Assembly: GCA_027886175.1 (NCBI GenBank)
Contig: JAJNNQ010000040.1
Location: 21,844,001-21,908,000, forward strand
Origin: Phylloscopus collybita
Lineage: Eukaryota; Chordata; Aves; Passeriformes; Phylloscopidae
DNA length: 64,000 bases
Direction: 5' to 3'
The notes below the pieces were generated by a model that was given only the letters and a program-made list of their open reading frames with translations, ran no database searches and had not been told where the DNA came from. Numbering within the stretch: position 1 is the stretch's first letter; every line of letters begins with the position of its first letter. Below are positions 52,501-64,000 of this stretch, one piece after another. The position numbers were made by a program, and so were the translations under genes.

Positions 52501-54860
52501 ACAGGAATTCTGGAATTATAATAACAGCTTTGTTTATGCTGTTGTGTTTGGGGTGTTTATACATATATCCCTGGCTGTTTAGTCAAGAACTGGACAAACA
52601 CTGCAAAACAACTGTTCACAAACTTTATTTTTTAGCTCTGAAAGATTGTTTGTTTTAACCTTTTCCATTATTTTACAGGAACAGGGTTCATTTCTTCATT
52701 TATTTATTCATCTGTTTATTTATTTTGGCATGTGCATGACTGCCTGGAGAATGGCTGCTCTCCACATGAATGCCAGTGTTCTCATATAACAAAAGACTAA
52801 AAGGAATGGCTTTTCTAGGCCAAATGGTATGGCTTGTTCTGTAAAGGGCAGCAAGAATACTGCACAACTTCAGCAATCAGTCACAAATTAGGGAGAGGTA
52901 AGTTAATTGGGTAAAACAAATTTATATTAATTCCATGGAAGACATATTTTTATTGAAACTTGCATTATTAGATGATGGTTAGGGACATTTTCTGAATTCC
53001 AGGAAGGGTAGAACTTAAGAATTTAATCTTCTCAATAATTCCTGGTCCAGTCCTAATTAATATTTAAAGATATAAATATATCTGGAAATACATATATAAT
53101 AAAGACACAAGACATATCTGGAAAAGATAATGTGGCCAAACCTGTGTTTTACTAGCTTTTTACTTCGATTATTTGAGGCATGACAGTGCTTCCCCCACAT
53201 CAGAGTTTCAGTGCTCTTGCTTCTCTCCTTGCTCACTACATAAAGATGGTCACTGCCCTGAATAACTGGTAGTTCAACAGGAAGATAAAGGAAAACAGCT
53301 GGCTTCAAAAAGCAGATGGGTGGATCACATGGTAATAGTGAGAGCATAATTAACACAAGCATCATCAGTCACAGCACACCAGCTGCCAGCAAACCTGCAC
53401 ACACTGCTTTTGTGTTGTTCTGGCTTCTTCAGAAGAAAAAACCTCTTTAAACAAAGTTGAGATTCTCAATAAGGCTTTTTCTCCTTAACATGGGACTGTT
53501 TCCGAGCACCTCTCCAGCTGTGTGAACCCTGGCCCTGCCACGGCATTATGTAAACTATTGATGAGCTCTTCGAAAAGATACAAATCTCAGCCAGGTCTGA
53601 TGATTCCCCTGAGCTGTAAGAATTAGATTAAAGCAGGAAGCCAAACACACCAAAGGGGGGAAAAATATGAGACTATAATTCCTTTGAGAGAATAATGGAA
53701 GGAACTATATCACAGCAGTGCAGAAAACAATTTCACAAGGCGTAAATGAATGCAGAAAAGAAAACCTATAGCGCTCCTTTTGTGCTTGGACATACGTGTT
53801 GCTTCTTGACTCAAATTTTAAGTGGTTTCCTTCAAATAATTTAAGAGTTTCATTACAGATCTAGATGGTTCTTTTATGAACATTGTCATCTAAAGGTCAG
53901 GGACCTGGGAATACTTCTCAGCTGCACAAGTCCAAGTTACTTCTCTGGCCAAGATCCCTGCTGGAACAAAACCTAATTATGCTGTATTCTGCTTCTCCAC
54001 TGTATCACTGTTTCCTTTGAGAATGAAAACTGAGTTTGGTGGCCTCAAAAGCCTAACATGGTACAGTGCTGTCCACACACCTGGGTGATGAGAGGAATAG
54101 GACTCAATGGGACACATTGGAACATGCACTTATCACACAATTCCCAAATATCCATAATAAAACTCTGTAATACAAATGACTGATTTTCATCAGGAAGAAC
54201 AGAAGATAACAACCTGTTCTGTTGCAGTGTGTAAGTACACTGGTTTCTCACTATTGCATTATTTCCACCCTCTTTTTCTGTCTTAAATAGCTCTCTGTGT
54301 GTGCATGTGTTGTATGATCTGCTGTAGACAGATCAAAAAGTATTGTGGTAGCACCAAGCCAGTAATCAGGGAACATGACATACTGTAACTAAAAATTCCA
54401 CTCTACTGAAGAATTTACCATAAACATTGATGAAAATAATAAGGTAATTCAAGCCTTCTCAGATACTTAAAAATATTATTTTTCCTATGTTCTCTCTTTT
54501 CACATACTGATTTCTTATTACCCTGATTTAGCAGAGGGTTTTAAAGAGATGTGTCAAAATGTCACAAGATAGGCTATTTTGGTATCAAAGTGGAAATGAG
54601 AACTTTCAGTTGATTATTTTAACTTACTATAATTAACACTCATGTTTGTGAAATTCACTTCTCGCTTATCTAACTAACAGAACAACTGTGAAATAAATAC
54701 TAATAAAATACTACTAAAACTAAAAATTGAGAGTTTTTTCATCATTTGCTTCCTATTGAAAACAGACTGCCAAAAGCCAAAGTTGTTCCCTGGAACAGAT
54801 CAGATTTTATTCTTTTTTTACATGGAAAAATTGTTGATATTTTTCTGAAGATCTCAAATT
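46566..54860. other. Unique non-coding sequence
   Basis: About 8 kb without a recognised gene. It includes T-rich runs near 49389-49405 and 49746-49760, and a TTTA-rich stretch at 52697-52726. Around 50078-50346 both strands are open at once for about 80 codons each; this is noted as a finding but not called. Confidence 0.5.
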
Positions 54861-54885
54861 TTATTATTATTATTATTATTATTAT

Positions 54886-54918
<33 letters not shown>

Positions 54919-54919
54919 C
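54861..54919. repeat. Compound TTA / TAG trinucleotide microsatellite
   Basis: About nine TTA units (54861-54887) change directly into about eleven TAG units (to 54919) without any spacer. In one frame this reads as a run of isoleucine followed by a run of serine, which is an artefact of the repeat rather than a protein. Confidence 0.95.
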
Positions 54920-56650
54920 AGTCAAGCAGTCATCAAAAATTAAAAACTTCATGATTAGCCAGATTTTGTTTCAGGTTTTTTAATGTTTAACTAGAACATG
55001 ACAAGTGTTTCCGTCTCAGCTCTAACTGAAATTTTCCAGCACTAGTAGAAGGCTGATGATAGCCATTGCCAAAGGTATCTTCTTAAGAAATAGATGATAA
55101 ATTTAAAGGCCCAGCAAGCAAAAATATATTCCAGAACAAAACAAAATTTTCATTTACTGGATTAATTTTCACAAAGAAGTTACTTATTCTATTCACTCCA
55201 TTTGTGTAATAAATGAGCCATGAGATTTCAAGAGCTAAGCAAAATTACACTCTAAAAAGTTTCAAATTGGGTTCCCAACATTTCTTAAAAACAGTTTTTC
55301 AATTGCTAGTATTCAAGGAACAGAATAATTTCTAAATTACCACCCAAAAGCATATGACAATATGTTCTTGATTAATATGTTCTTTGTACTCTTAGAGGGG
55401 ATATTCTGACTGAAGATGTTGATACAGTTAACCAGCAATTAGTAAGTAATCCATGCTTTTATGATTCAATGCTTGAATGAATCAACTTGCAGGCAAGAAC
55501 TATTACTCATTTTTTTTCTAATAGACATGATGAAATACAAATAATTTAGTGAAGTCATCATGGTCACACACAGAATCAGCAATAAAAGCTGTTCATCTTG
55601 AAAACTGTGGGTCAAATATACCGAATAGTTTCACACTCCAGCAAGTCAAGTCACTCGTAACTGCTGGGAAGCTTTGAAACCATCTAGCCAACCTTGCAAA
55701 TGAATTCAAGAAATGAATGCTAGTACTCTGGCTATATTTGAAATCAGTTTTTGCTCACTATTTCTCTCTACCGAGGAATTTCATGGAACATCTGAACAAT
55801 CAACAACAGGGAACAAATTTTTATGGAAGGAAAAAGCCAAAACTTTCCATTAGAGGTACTTTCCTATTTCTCCTTCCCTCATCCAGCTAATTGAAAACAC
55901 AGCAGAAATAATCTTGGTTTTAAAGTACAAAGGCATTTACTCTTTCAACCATATTCATTTACAAAAGTCCACTTTTATCTCCTGAGATTATTCAGACACC
56001 TTTGGGCAATACACTCTATTCTCTCCTTTCTACATGAAATTCTGTTGTCATACTTTACTAGACTGAGTTAAGCATTAAAGGTTTTAGACCATGAAGTAAA
56101 AGGAATGAGGAGGCAGCAATACAACCTTTTCCAGGTATCCCACCTTAATGTTAATGCATATTGCACTTCTGACCAGCACTGGCAAACACAGAAATTTTTG
56201 TTTCTTATTAGATTAGAAGATATTCATATTACAAATCTTCCATAATATTATGTTACAAATAAGCTTGCTTTGAGTTGACTTCAAATATTTCAATTTTATT
56301 CAAATTTGTTATATTAGGAATTCTGGTTATATAGTAGCTTGTCAGCATTGTGTAATTTCAGAGGACTGGAGGACTGGACATAAATCTTTCAAGAGGGAAT
56401 AAGTATGTTCCTTCCCAGGATTTTTTTTTTTTTTTTTAGTTCTCCATACTGTGTGCTGTATACTCCATTAGAAAAAGCACAAATTACTTCTCTGCAACAT
56501 TTTTAATAAGATATAATGATAAACACTCTTTCTGGTAAAGCAGGGGAAAGAAAAATTTGTCAAAGTAAGAAAATTGCAACCTCCTTTCCACCCCAGGCAG
56601 ACTTAAAAGAGCACACCTAAGGCTTTGTAGATATTGCAGACTTTAAAAAA

Positions 56651-56652
<2 letters not shown>
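54920..56652. other. Unique non-coding sequence
   Basis: AT-rich, with a T17-19 run at about 56420-56439 and a short ggactgga duplication at about 56363-56378. No gene seen. Confidence 0.55.

Positions 56653-56693
<41 letters not shown>
56653..56693. repeat. AT dinucleotide microsatellite
   Basis: About 20 perfect AT units. Self-complementary, so it can form a cruciform, and it is likely unstable in length. Confidence 0.95.
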
Positions 56694-56698
<5 letters not shown>

Positions 56699-59600
56699 GG
56701 ATGTTGGTATGCAGTACTGTCCAAAACCCTAGCCCAACTTATATATGGACCCTGATATGCCAGAAGCACACTTGACTGCTATTTAATAATAACAAAATAT
56801 TATTTAGCTCTGAATGGGATCTAAAAACAAAAACAATCCCCAGGGCTTTATGAGCTTGCATTCAGCATTTTTTTCAGAAGAACATTTGGAAAATAAGAGT
56901 GGTATATCCTAAAGACAAGTGGGGAATGCAGCTTGTTTTTTTTCCTTCACCTTCACTGCAAGGAGGACTTTACTTTGGTTGGTGCTTCAACATAGTCCAA
57001 GGCATTTCTTCATTGTCTTTCACTCCCTGTTTCCCCACATTAGCATTCGGTATGCCACTGGCCTATTAATAGCTTGTATAAGCATTCACTGCAGACATAT
57101 TCACCAGCACAGTTGCACATATGGCTGTCACTCCATGTTCTGCACTGAAGGATGGATCCTTGTGGAAAACATTTCTGCCCTCAGACTTCCACTAGCCAAT
57201 TTGACATCTTCCCCAGATCAGAGACCCTTGCTGGCACCTCCAGGGGCACGCTTGGGCCTATGCACATGCTGGCTCCATGAATATTTAACAGAGAAATTGA
57301 GAAGAGGCTTGCTAGTGATCCATCTGTTAAGTTGCTGGAGCTATACCAGGGACGAGTTGGCTGCGGACTTCTTCCATAATAATGCCAAGGTTCAACAGAG
57401 AATTTAAGGTATTCAGTTGATCCTCTGCCCAAAGCTGACTACTGGCAGGGAGAGTGGCCACAGTGCATAGCTGGTGACAGCAGATTTACCACTGAATAAA
57501 GCCAAAGCTATCTCTGGAATAATCAGCTGTGACTAATAATAAATAGTAACCTTACGCTAGCCTTTTTTAGGATAAATTTAGGGTGTTTCTGCCCTATTTA
57601 AAGTAGCTAAGGTATGCTGCTTCACACCTGATTTTAGCAAAGCCTAGTATTATGCTACCAAGGCAAATAATATCCCTTGGACTTTTTGGCTTCCAGAACT
57701 CACATCCCTACCCAATGCTGCATAATAATAATAACTGTATTTTGGGAAGATAGAATGTGATAAAATGGAGACTAACACAAGAGACAGTCCATTATGCCAT
57801 CTCGTGTAGCCTAATGAAATATATTTTTTGCTTGGGGAACAACATCAGGATTTCTATTAAATCATGGATGGGTCATAAAAAAGTTGAGTCAGCCTCCTGC
57901 AGGGTATATTACTCCTGCGTGAACATAGAAGCTGTGGAATAGCAGCTAAATTTTCTCTCTCCCTTTCATAAATTTTAGATTTTGGGTTTGTCCTTTAAGA
58001 TTGAAATAATCTTGTGCTTTAACAGTCAAGTAAGCCACATTATTACTTGCTTTTCAAACAAGTTCAACTATTTTAAAAGAAAGGCTAGTAGAGAACAGTT
58101 GGTCGTTTTTTCTCAGCATGAAGCAACAGTTTTGACTTTAGGTTGGATCTGCCTACCTTTTCTCTTTTCCTTTGTCACTTCCTCCCAACTCAAGATCTCC
58201 ATGGGGAGTCATGCAAGGGTGGAACAAACCTCTAAAGGTTTGCTCCATTAGAAATTTTTTAGCTTGTTTAAGTAAAAGTCTTAAATGAGCTTAGTTGACA
58301 CCATATGAACTGGATGTCAGCAAATACAGGGCGAAGCTGTGTTAGACATAATGGTCTCTAGTCATTCTTAAACACTGCAAGACAAAAATATAACCCTGTC
58401 TACTAGGTTATGGTCCTGAAAAAAGACTTCTGTTTCTACACATTGACAGCAATTGGCAGCATCATGAGAGCTAACTCAGTTGTTAAAACCATGTCTAAAC
58501 ACAGTAAAAATGCCCAAATGCAGTAAAGCCCTTAAGTACCATTAAAAAGACAGAGCACTTAGGAAAACTATGGCTCAGGTTTGACGGCACCATAAATCTG
58601 CCTTGAGTTCTCCAACTTAATGGTGTAGCAATATGGCACGCAGTCCAGCTCTGCCTGAAACTCATAGGCTTGCAAAAAATTTACCCATTTGTTTTCTGAC
58701 AAGCTGCTTCCAAACAAATATGTTGGTCCATGAACATCTGGCCCATGAAAGAGTTTCTCTGGACTTCCTCATTTGGTCTTGTCCTGCCATTCTTGCTCTT
58801 TATATTCAGAGTACTCTGCATGTCACCAGCCTTCTCTAAACATGATCTCAGAACATTTTTGCTGTATTTCCTTTTTTTTTTTTTTCCATTGTGGTTGAAC
58901 CTTTCTTGATCATGGACTCCTGTGCCAGCTCTAAGCCAGCCCTTGGCACCCAGCAGCAGGCATAAACAATGTCTGAGTTTGTCCATTTCATGACTTTGCT
59001 TTTGTTTGTTTGGTGGCTTTGCTTATCCTGAAGGTCTGTCTTTTGGTATCCAGACCAGAGCTGTTGGCTTGACCAGAACCCTGGCAGTGCACATTAGGAA
59101 ATTGTCTGCCATTCTCTTCTGCACAGATGCTTCAGTGTAGGTTCCAAAGCAACCTGGAACAGGAACAGGCCAAGACTGGCTTGTCTTGGGTTCCACAAGA
59201 GACTACAAACAAAGCCAAAGAATAAACAATCTGGTGCTGCAAGATTAGCATACCTTTAGTAGGAACCACTCTAATGTTAGTTCATTTCACCCAATGAAGA
59301 GAGACCTCCCAAAAAAACCATGACAGGGCTATCCAGAGAGTGGAACTTTGCCACTACCCATTAACCAGAATCAAGCAATTGATCAGCTTGTCACAGGCGA
59401 GAAAATATATCATTTTTTTTCTCGTCATTTAGAGAGGAAGCCTTAATGTCATTTTCTGGGGGTGCAGTTAAGCCCTGGATTCTTGGCCAAAAAGCTCACT
59501 GTTCTGTGCTGACAGTCACCCACCTGCACCAGCCCCATTCTATTTGTCTAAGGCTACCTCACACTAAGGGTTTTCAACAAAAAGATACTACACTTTGGGT

Positions 59601-62600
59601 CTGGGAGCCACCCCAACTGGAGTCATACTCATTCTACACATTTGATTGGGCTGGAAAAAAAAGACAGAATTTTTTTATAAATCTCTGAGGACATCTAAAC
59701 ATGTACAAAAATCTCAGTGACAGTTCATTATAGACAGGAAAGCATTTGGTGAAATAAGGCCAGCCTGTATTCACATTTCCCCTCCTGAATAATTACCAAT
59801 CATATGTTACATCTCAGAAATGTGGTATAAGACTGAACTGTAGTTCAAAACACTGATACAGCATCCACCAGATGGTCCTCAATATATGAAGTCTCTTTCT
59901 TGATCCTGTGTGGGTTGCTTTTCCTGACCAAGATTTCAGTATTCGCCTCAGTCACCATGCACGGTAGCAGTATCATTCTGCATTTGGCTAGACTTCTATC
60001 GATCATGGAGAAAATAAGTTCCATCACTATGTCTCACCACAGCCACTAAAGACACTGGCACAGGCCATGGCAGAGAGCATCACCAACATTTTCAGTTATT
60101 TTACACTCAATGGCTTCAGTTGGGTTTATACTGTTTTCTAATTTCAGCTGGATTTGGCATGGTAGAGGTAAATGGCAATGCACAGGTAACCCTATGTATC
60201 TTAGGAGAGGTGCCTAAGACACACAAAATGAGTCAGATACTGGATATCAATCACATGCCGTTTCATCAACTGCAGAATAATGGACTACATGCCTAGATTT
60301 TAGGTTGCCTGAATTAAAATAAAATTAATGCCACTTATTGCACAGGTTCAGGGTGTACCAAATCCTCTAGGCAAGACTATGGGAGCAAAGAGAACTAGCA
60401 AATCCAGTCAAAAAAAAAAGCCAGCGTGCCTCTACTGGTGTGACTCAACGCTAATGGAGCTCCAGCTCTTTTTTACCACTGCCTGCCTAAAAATTGGCTA
60501 GGTTATGTTCTGCTAATCCAAGTAACCCTCTGGATGCAGGTGTCAGTGTGGGTGACTGACGTAGGAATTCCAGCCCACTTCCAGTGGAGCTGCTGTACAC
60601 CAGCTGAGTTGGCCACCACTGGTCTTTAAGCACTGCCCCCTTCTCCAGGCTGTCCAAGACCGCTGGGAGTCACTGCTCCATACCAGATTTGCCCTCATCC
60701 CTAACTGCAGTGCCTCCACTAACAATAATGCCAGCCACAACCCAGAGCTCAGAATCTCCCCAAGGGACATAGCAGGAAGACATCCCTCATTTACCTAGCA
60801 ACATCTGCAAGCTGCAGGAGAGCAACGGCAGCTTGAAGAACCATCCTATATCTTCATTGCTAATGTGCAGTGTGGACAAGTGCCTCCAGAAGCCTGTCAC
60901 TGCATGCAGCAGGCATAGTCTTAGCCACACCATTTACATATGTCTTAATTGTTCTGCAGCAGTCATCAGACCAGATCATGCCTCTTGATATGTTCTGTGC
61001 AGTCTAGGTTGCCAGTGTCCTGCACACATAGTTGGGGATTTCAAATGCTTACACATCTGAGATGAGGCTTGGGAGGTGAATCACTCCTCAGAGAACTTCC
61101 TGCTCTGAGACACTTCCTCTGTCAGCAACATTTGTTCCTGATGAGTTCCTCAGACCAGCCAGTTGTCCTTCCAACCACTTTCAGTATAGCTCCCTAAAAA
61201 CACAAAGAAGTAGTCACAGAAATTTTATCTTCAGAGTCTCCCTACAAGACTATGGGAAAATGTTAATCAAGACATAACCCCCAGAATTTTAAAAGCCAGT
61301 TGTAGGAGTTGACTACCATGGGCAACTCACTTTCTGAGCAGCCTATAAAGCAAGATTCATTACCACAATAAATCTCTGATAATGCCTGATGGTCAAAACT
61401 TGCAGTGAGGTTTGTCCCACCACTCCATTGAGCAAAGCTAATTACTAGGCAGGCTCTGCAGTCTGCAGACTCTTAGAAATTTCTCCATCTGAAGACCCAA
61501 TTAGACAAGCAGAATTTGTAAACCACGTAAGATATTTAATGATGGGAGGCATCTGAAGTCAAGGCTGGAGTTAATATTGACAGTACAGAGATATTCCAGT
61601 CACCATTACATAAGGCTATATGGCTTTGATCCCATGAAAAAAGTCAGTTCTTCTAACACTGAATTAGAGGACAATTAGTTTTGTGCACACAGAAAAAAAA
61701 GTTCTTGGGAAGAAATATTACTGTTTATATCCTTAGTTAAAAAGAAAGAATTTATGCATTCACATATGAAATGTTTAACATTTCTGCTGAAAATGGAAAC
61801 AAGCAGGACAGTTTTGACCTGTACAATAGAGTGCTGTAGTGGAATCTGATCCCTCTAATCTAAATATACCCTGCAAGTAGCCATTCCTGTGGGAGGGCTG
61901 CGTGCAACAGCAGCAACAATAAACAGGATGATGCACAGTTTTTTGCTAATTTAAAAACATGTTGTTCTTTTCATAATGAAACTTAAAGTCTGTGTGTCTC
62001 TAATTCTCTCTTTTAACAATTCCAGTGCTTTCCATTTCCCTCAAAAAATAATCTTTCACATACTGCTTTCCTCATTTCTCCTGGCACACAAAAACCATTA
62101 TGCAGCAGTCTGGCTTAGAGCTATGCTGCACTGCTCAGCCAGTCAGTGCACCTACATTGACTAGCCACTTATATGCCCCCTCTCAGAATGGGGAACGGAC
62201 TGAATCCTAGCAGAGTTTCTCTCCAGAACATTCAATATGGTTTCTACCTAGCCATTTCATGCCATCTATCCAGGATGATATTTTTTTATCCTTCTGCCCC
62301 AAGATTTCCTAAGCTGATGAATGGGTTTCACACCTACTGGGCATGAAAGGTGTGAAAGCTAAAGGGAAAGCGACAGACAAAGCAGACAACACGATTTGAT
62401 AAGCTAATCTACTCAGGACACTGAGCTAAATAGGTAAACCAGTACAAGATTATGTTTCTTCTTCCTAATGAAGACCCTTTTCTAAGGACATAGGCACTCA
62501 GAGAAAGCAGATTTCTTTATAACATTTTAAAGACATGCTTCAGAAGCGGATGTGGGTGTACACTTATACCACCAAAGGAAACCGTACCATTCACTGAGTC

Positions 62601-64000
62601 TGAGTAGGTTTGACTGCAGCCACACTGCACACAGAGTGGGCCTGTGTCTTTCTTGGTTTGGATACATACCAGCTTCTGCTTACCTCAGATTCCAGAAGAA
62701 GTGGCTAGTGTCAGACAGCCTGTCTGAGGAGTCAGCTGTGGCCCTTTAGGCAAAAACTCTGGATAAAATACCATAGACAATTTCTACTCCCACTAAAATT
62801 ACGATTCCTAGTGGACAGGTCAAGGTCTCTTTTCCATGTAATCTATAAGACAAACCTACACAGTGATGGCAAATGTGTCAGTTCTGTGATGAAAAACTCT
62901 AAGTAGTAGGGACCTTCAGGTTTTTTGCACAGCATGTAGGAACAATGAATTCACAAAACTCTACTGGGAAGACTTTCACCTCCCCCACATCACCACCTCC
63001 ACACACACGGACACACAGAGAAAATACTTTCTCTCAAAATTCAGCCTCCTGAAGTTACAAATGAATATTTTGTGAGACTGAGCTTCTTTCCTTAGATTCT
63101 GTCAAGCTCCTCTTAATAGCTGGTGTCCTACAACCCAGACTTTGCCTGACCCATCCCCACAGGCAGATCAGACGTGCTAATTTTCCTGAGTCTCTTGCTT
63201 GTAGTAAACCTCTCCCAGACATTGACTAAATCACAATACTGTAACATATTTCTACAGTAACTACAAATTTATAATGAAGTTAAATTGATTCTCCATTTGC
63301 ATGAGCATCTCCAGTGGTTCTCAAAGTCATAAATGAACTTCTGTTTAAAATTGTGGTGTTTTTAGAAGGAAGTACCGCAATGAAAGATAAAAGGTATAAA
63401 AGGATATAAATCTTTGTCCTTGCTTCTTATTTTCTCTTCTTCCAAAACTTTGTGAAGAAACACTGAAGTGATGACAAGGAAAATATTTATTCCTCTTGCT
63501 GCTCTGTGGGGAAAGAGGAGAGGGTCATGCAGTGGGAAGACAGGACTATGAGTAATGGAGGGAGCTTTGTAAGACAAACCTGTAAGCTAGACATGAGTGG
63601 ATGTTGCAGAAATTTATCAATGATGTTTGTTTGACAAATTTTTTTCTGTGACAAGTATCACATTTTATGAGCAGCCTAAAAAAGTTGATTGAATACCAGA
63701 CTAACTGATTTATCAAACACATTATTTGATGAAAGATGACAATTTATTGACTAATGGTTGGCCTTTACTAATCAGATCTCAGTCAAGAAAAACTCACCTA
63801 AGGCCAAATCCTGAAATTTTTATTTTGAACAAGAGATTGCTCTACGCCAGAGTACACAGCTGTTCACTGCAGTCAAGATGATGCTATTCACCTAGTAAGA
63901 AATGCACAGAAGATGAATCTATGCACTTGAGATTCTGATTTTTTTTTTTTGTCTGAAGAATGCATTTCAATGGCTGTTATTAATAAACAGCATTTTTCTC
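56694..64000. other. Unique non-coding sequence
   Basis: No gene or repeat family recognised. The largest open frame (56919-57407, plus, 162 codons) starts at GTG and has no domain. The 60.4-61.2 kb part is somewhat richer in GC but carries no clear coding signal. Homopolymer T runs lie near 58871-58885 and 63940-63950. Confidence 0.5.

Noticed and set aside
54746..54943. Open frame with isoleucine and serine runs
   Set aside because: Product of the compound TTA/TAG microsatellite.
56919..57407. 162-codon plus-strand open frame
   Set aside because: It opens at GTG rather than ATG, has no domain, shows no coding-like composition and overlaps a minus-strand open frame. Treated as chance.
1..64000. 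CRISPR arrays, operons, phage or plasmid features
   Set aside because: No regularly spaced repeats, no closely packed long open frames and no ribosome-binding-site pattern; composition and repeats are vertebrate.

Overview
The window reads as nuclear DNA from an amniote vertebrate, most likely a bird. It is AT-rich, poor in CpG and full of short homopolymer and microsatellite tracts. It contains three recognisable CR1 LINE fragments; one ends in the ATTCTATG-type octamer repeat at its 3' terminus and one keeps a remnant of it. It also holds one diverged MIR/CORE-SINE. CR1 as the main interspersed repeat, with sparse repeats overall, is typical of birds and other sauropsids. I cannot name the species or locus from the sequence alone.

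I find no protein-coding exon, rRNA, tRNA, CRISPR array or bacterial-type gene that I can support. Open frames are short, mostly lack ATG starts, and show no recognisable domain apart from CR1 remnants. The best description is intergenic sequence or the inside of a very large intron.

Layout: 1-3.7 kb is unique sequence with a GATA microsatellite. A 5'-truncated antisense CR1 lies at 3.73-4.17 kb. A sense CR1 3' end lies at 10.17-10.44 kb. A MIR lies at 11.30-11.53 kb. An old, heavily decayed antisense CR1 that still shows reverse-transcriptase motifs lies at about 15.14-16.54 kb. A very A-rich tract lies at 18.91-19.04 kb. From 19 to 35 kb the sequence is unique, with a small tandem duplication at 25.9 kb. 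The 33.7-41 kb part is somewhat GC-richer and holds the more suggestive non-coding signals: a p53-type half-site cluster at 35.46-35.50 kb, a run of 20 G at 35.99 kb, an open frame of about 650 bp at 37.84-38.49 kb, a GT microsatellite at 38.69 kb, and a possible regulatory module with GATA, MAF/NF-E2 and E-box motifs and a perfect 13-bp tandem repeat at 40.38-40.65 kb. From 41 to 64 kb the sequence is again unique and AT-rich, with a compound ATT/AGT microsatellite at 54.86 kb and an AT dinucleotide tract at 56.65 kb.

No new biological system could be established. The findings are candidates that need comparative and expression data.
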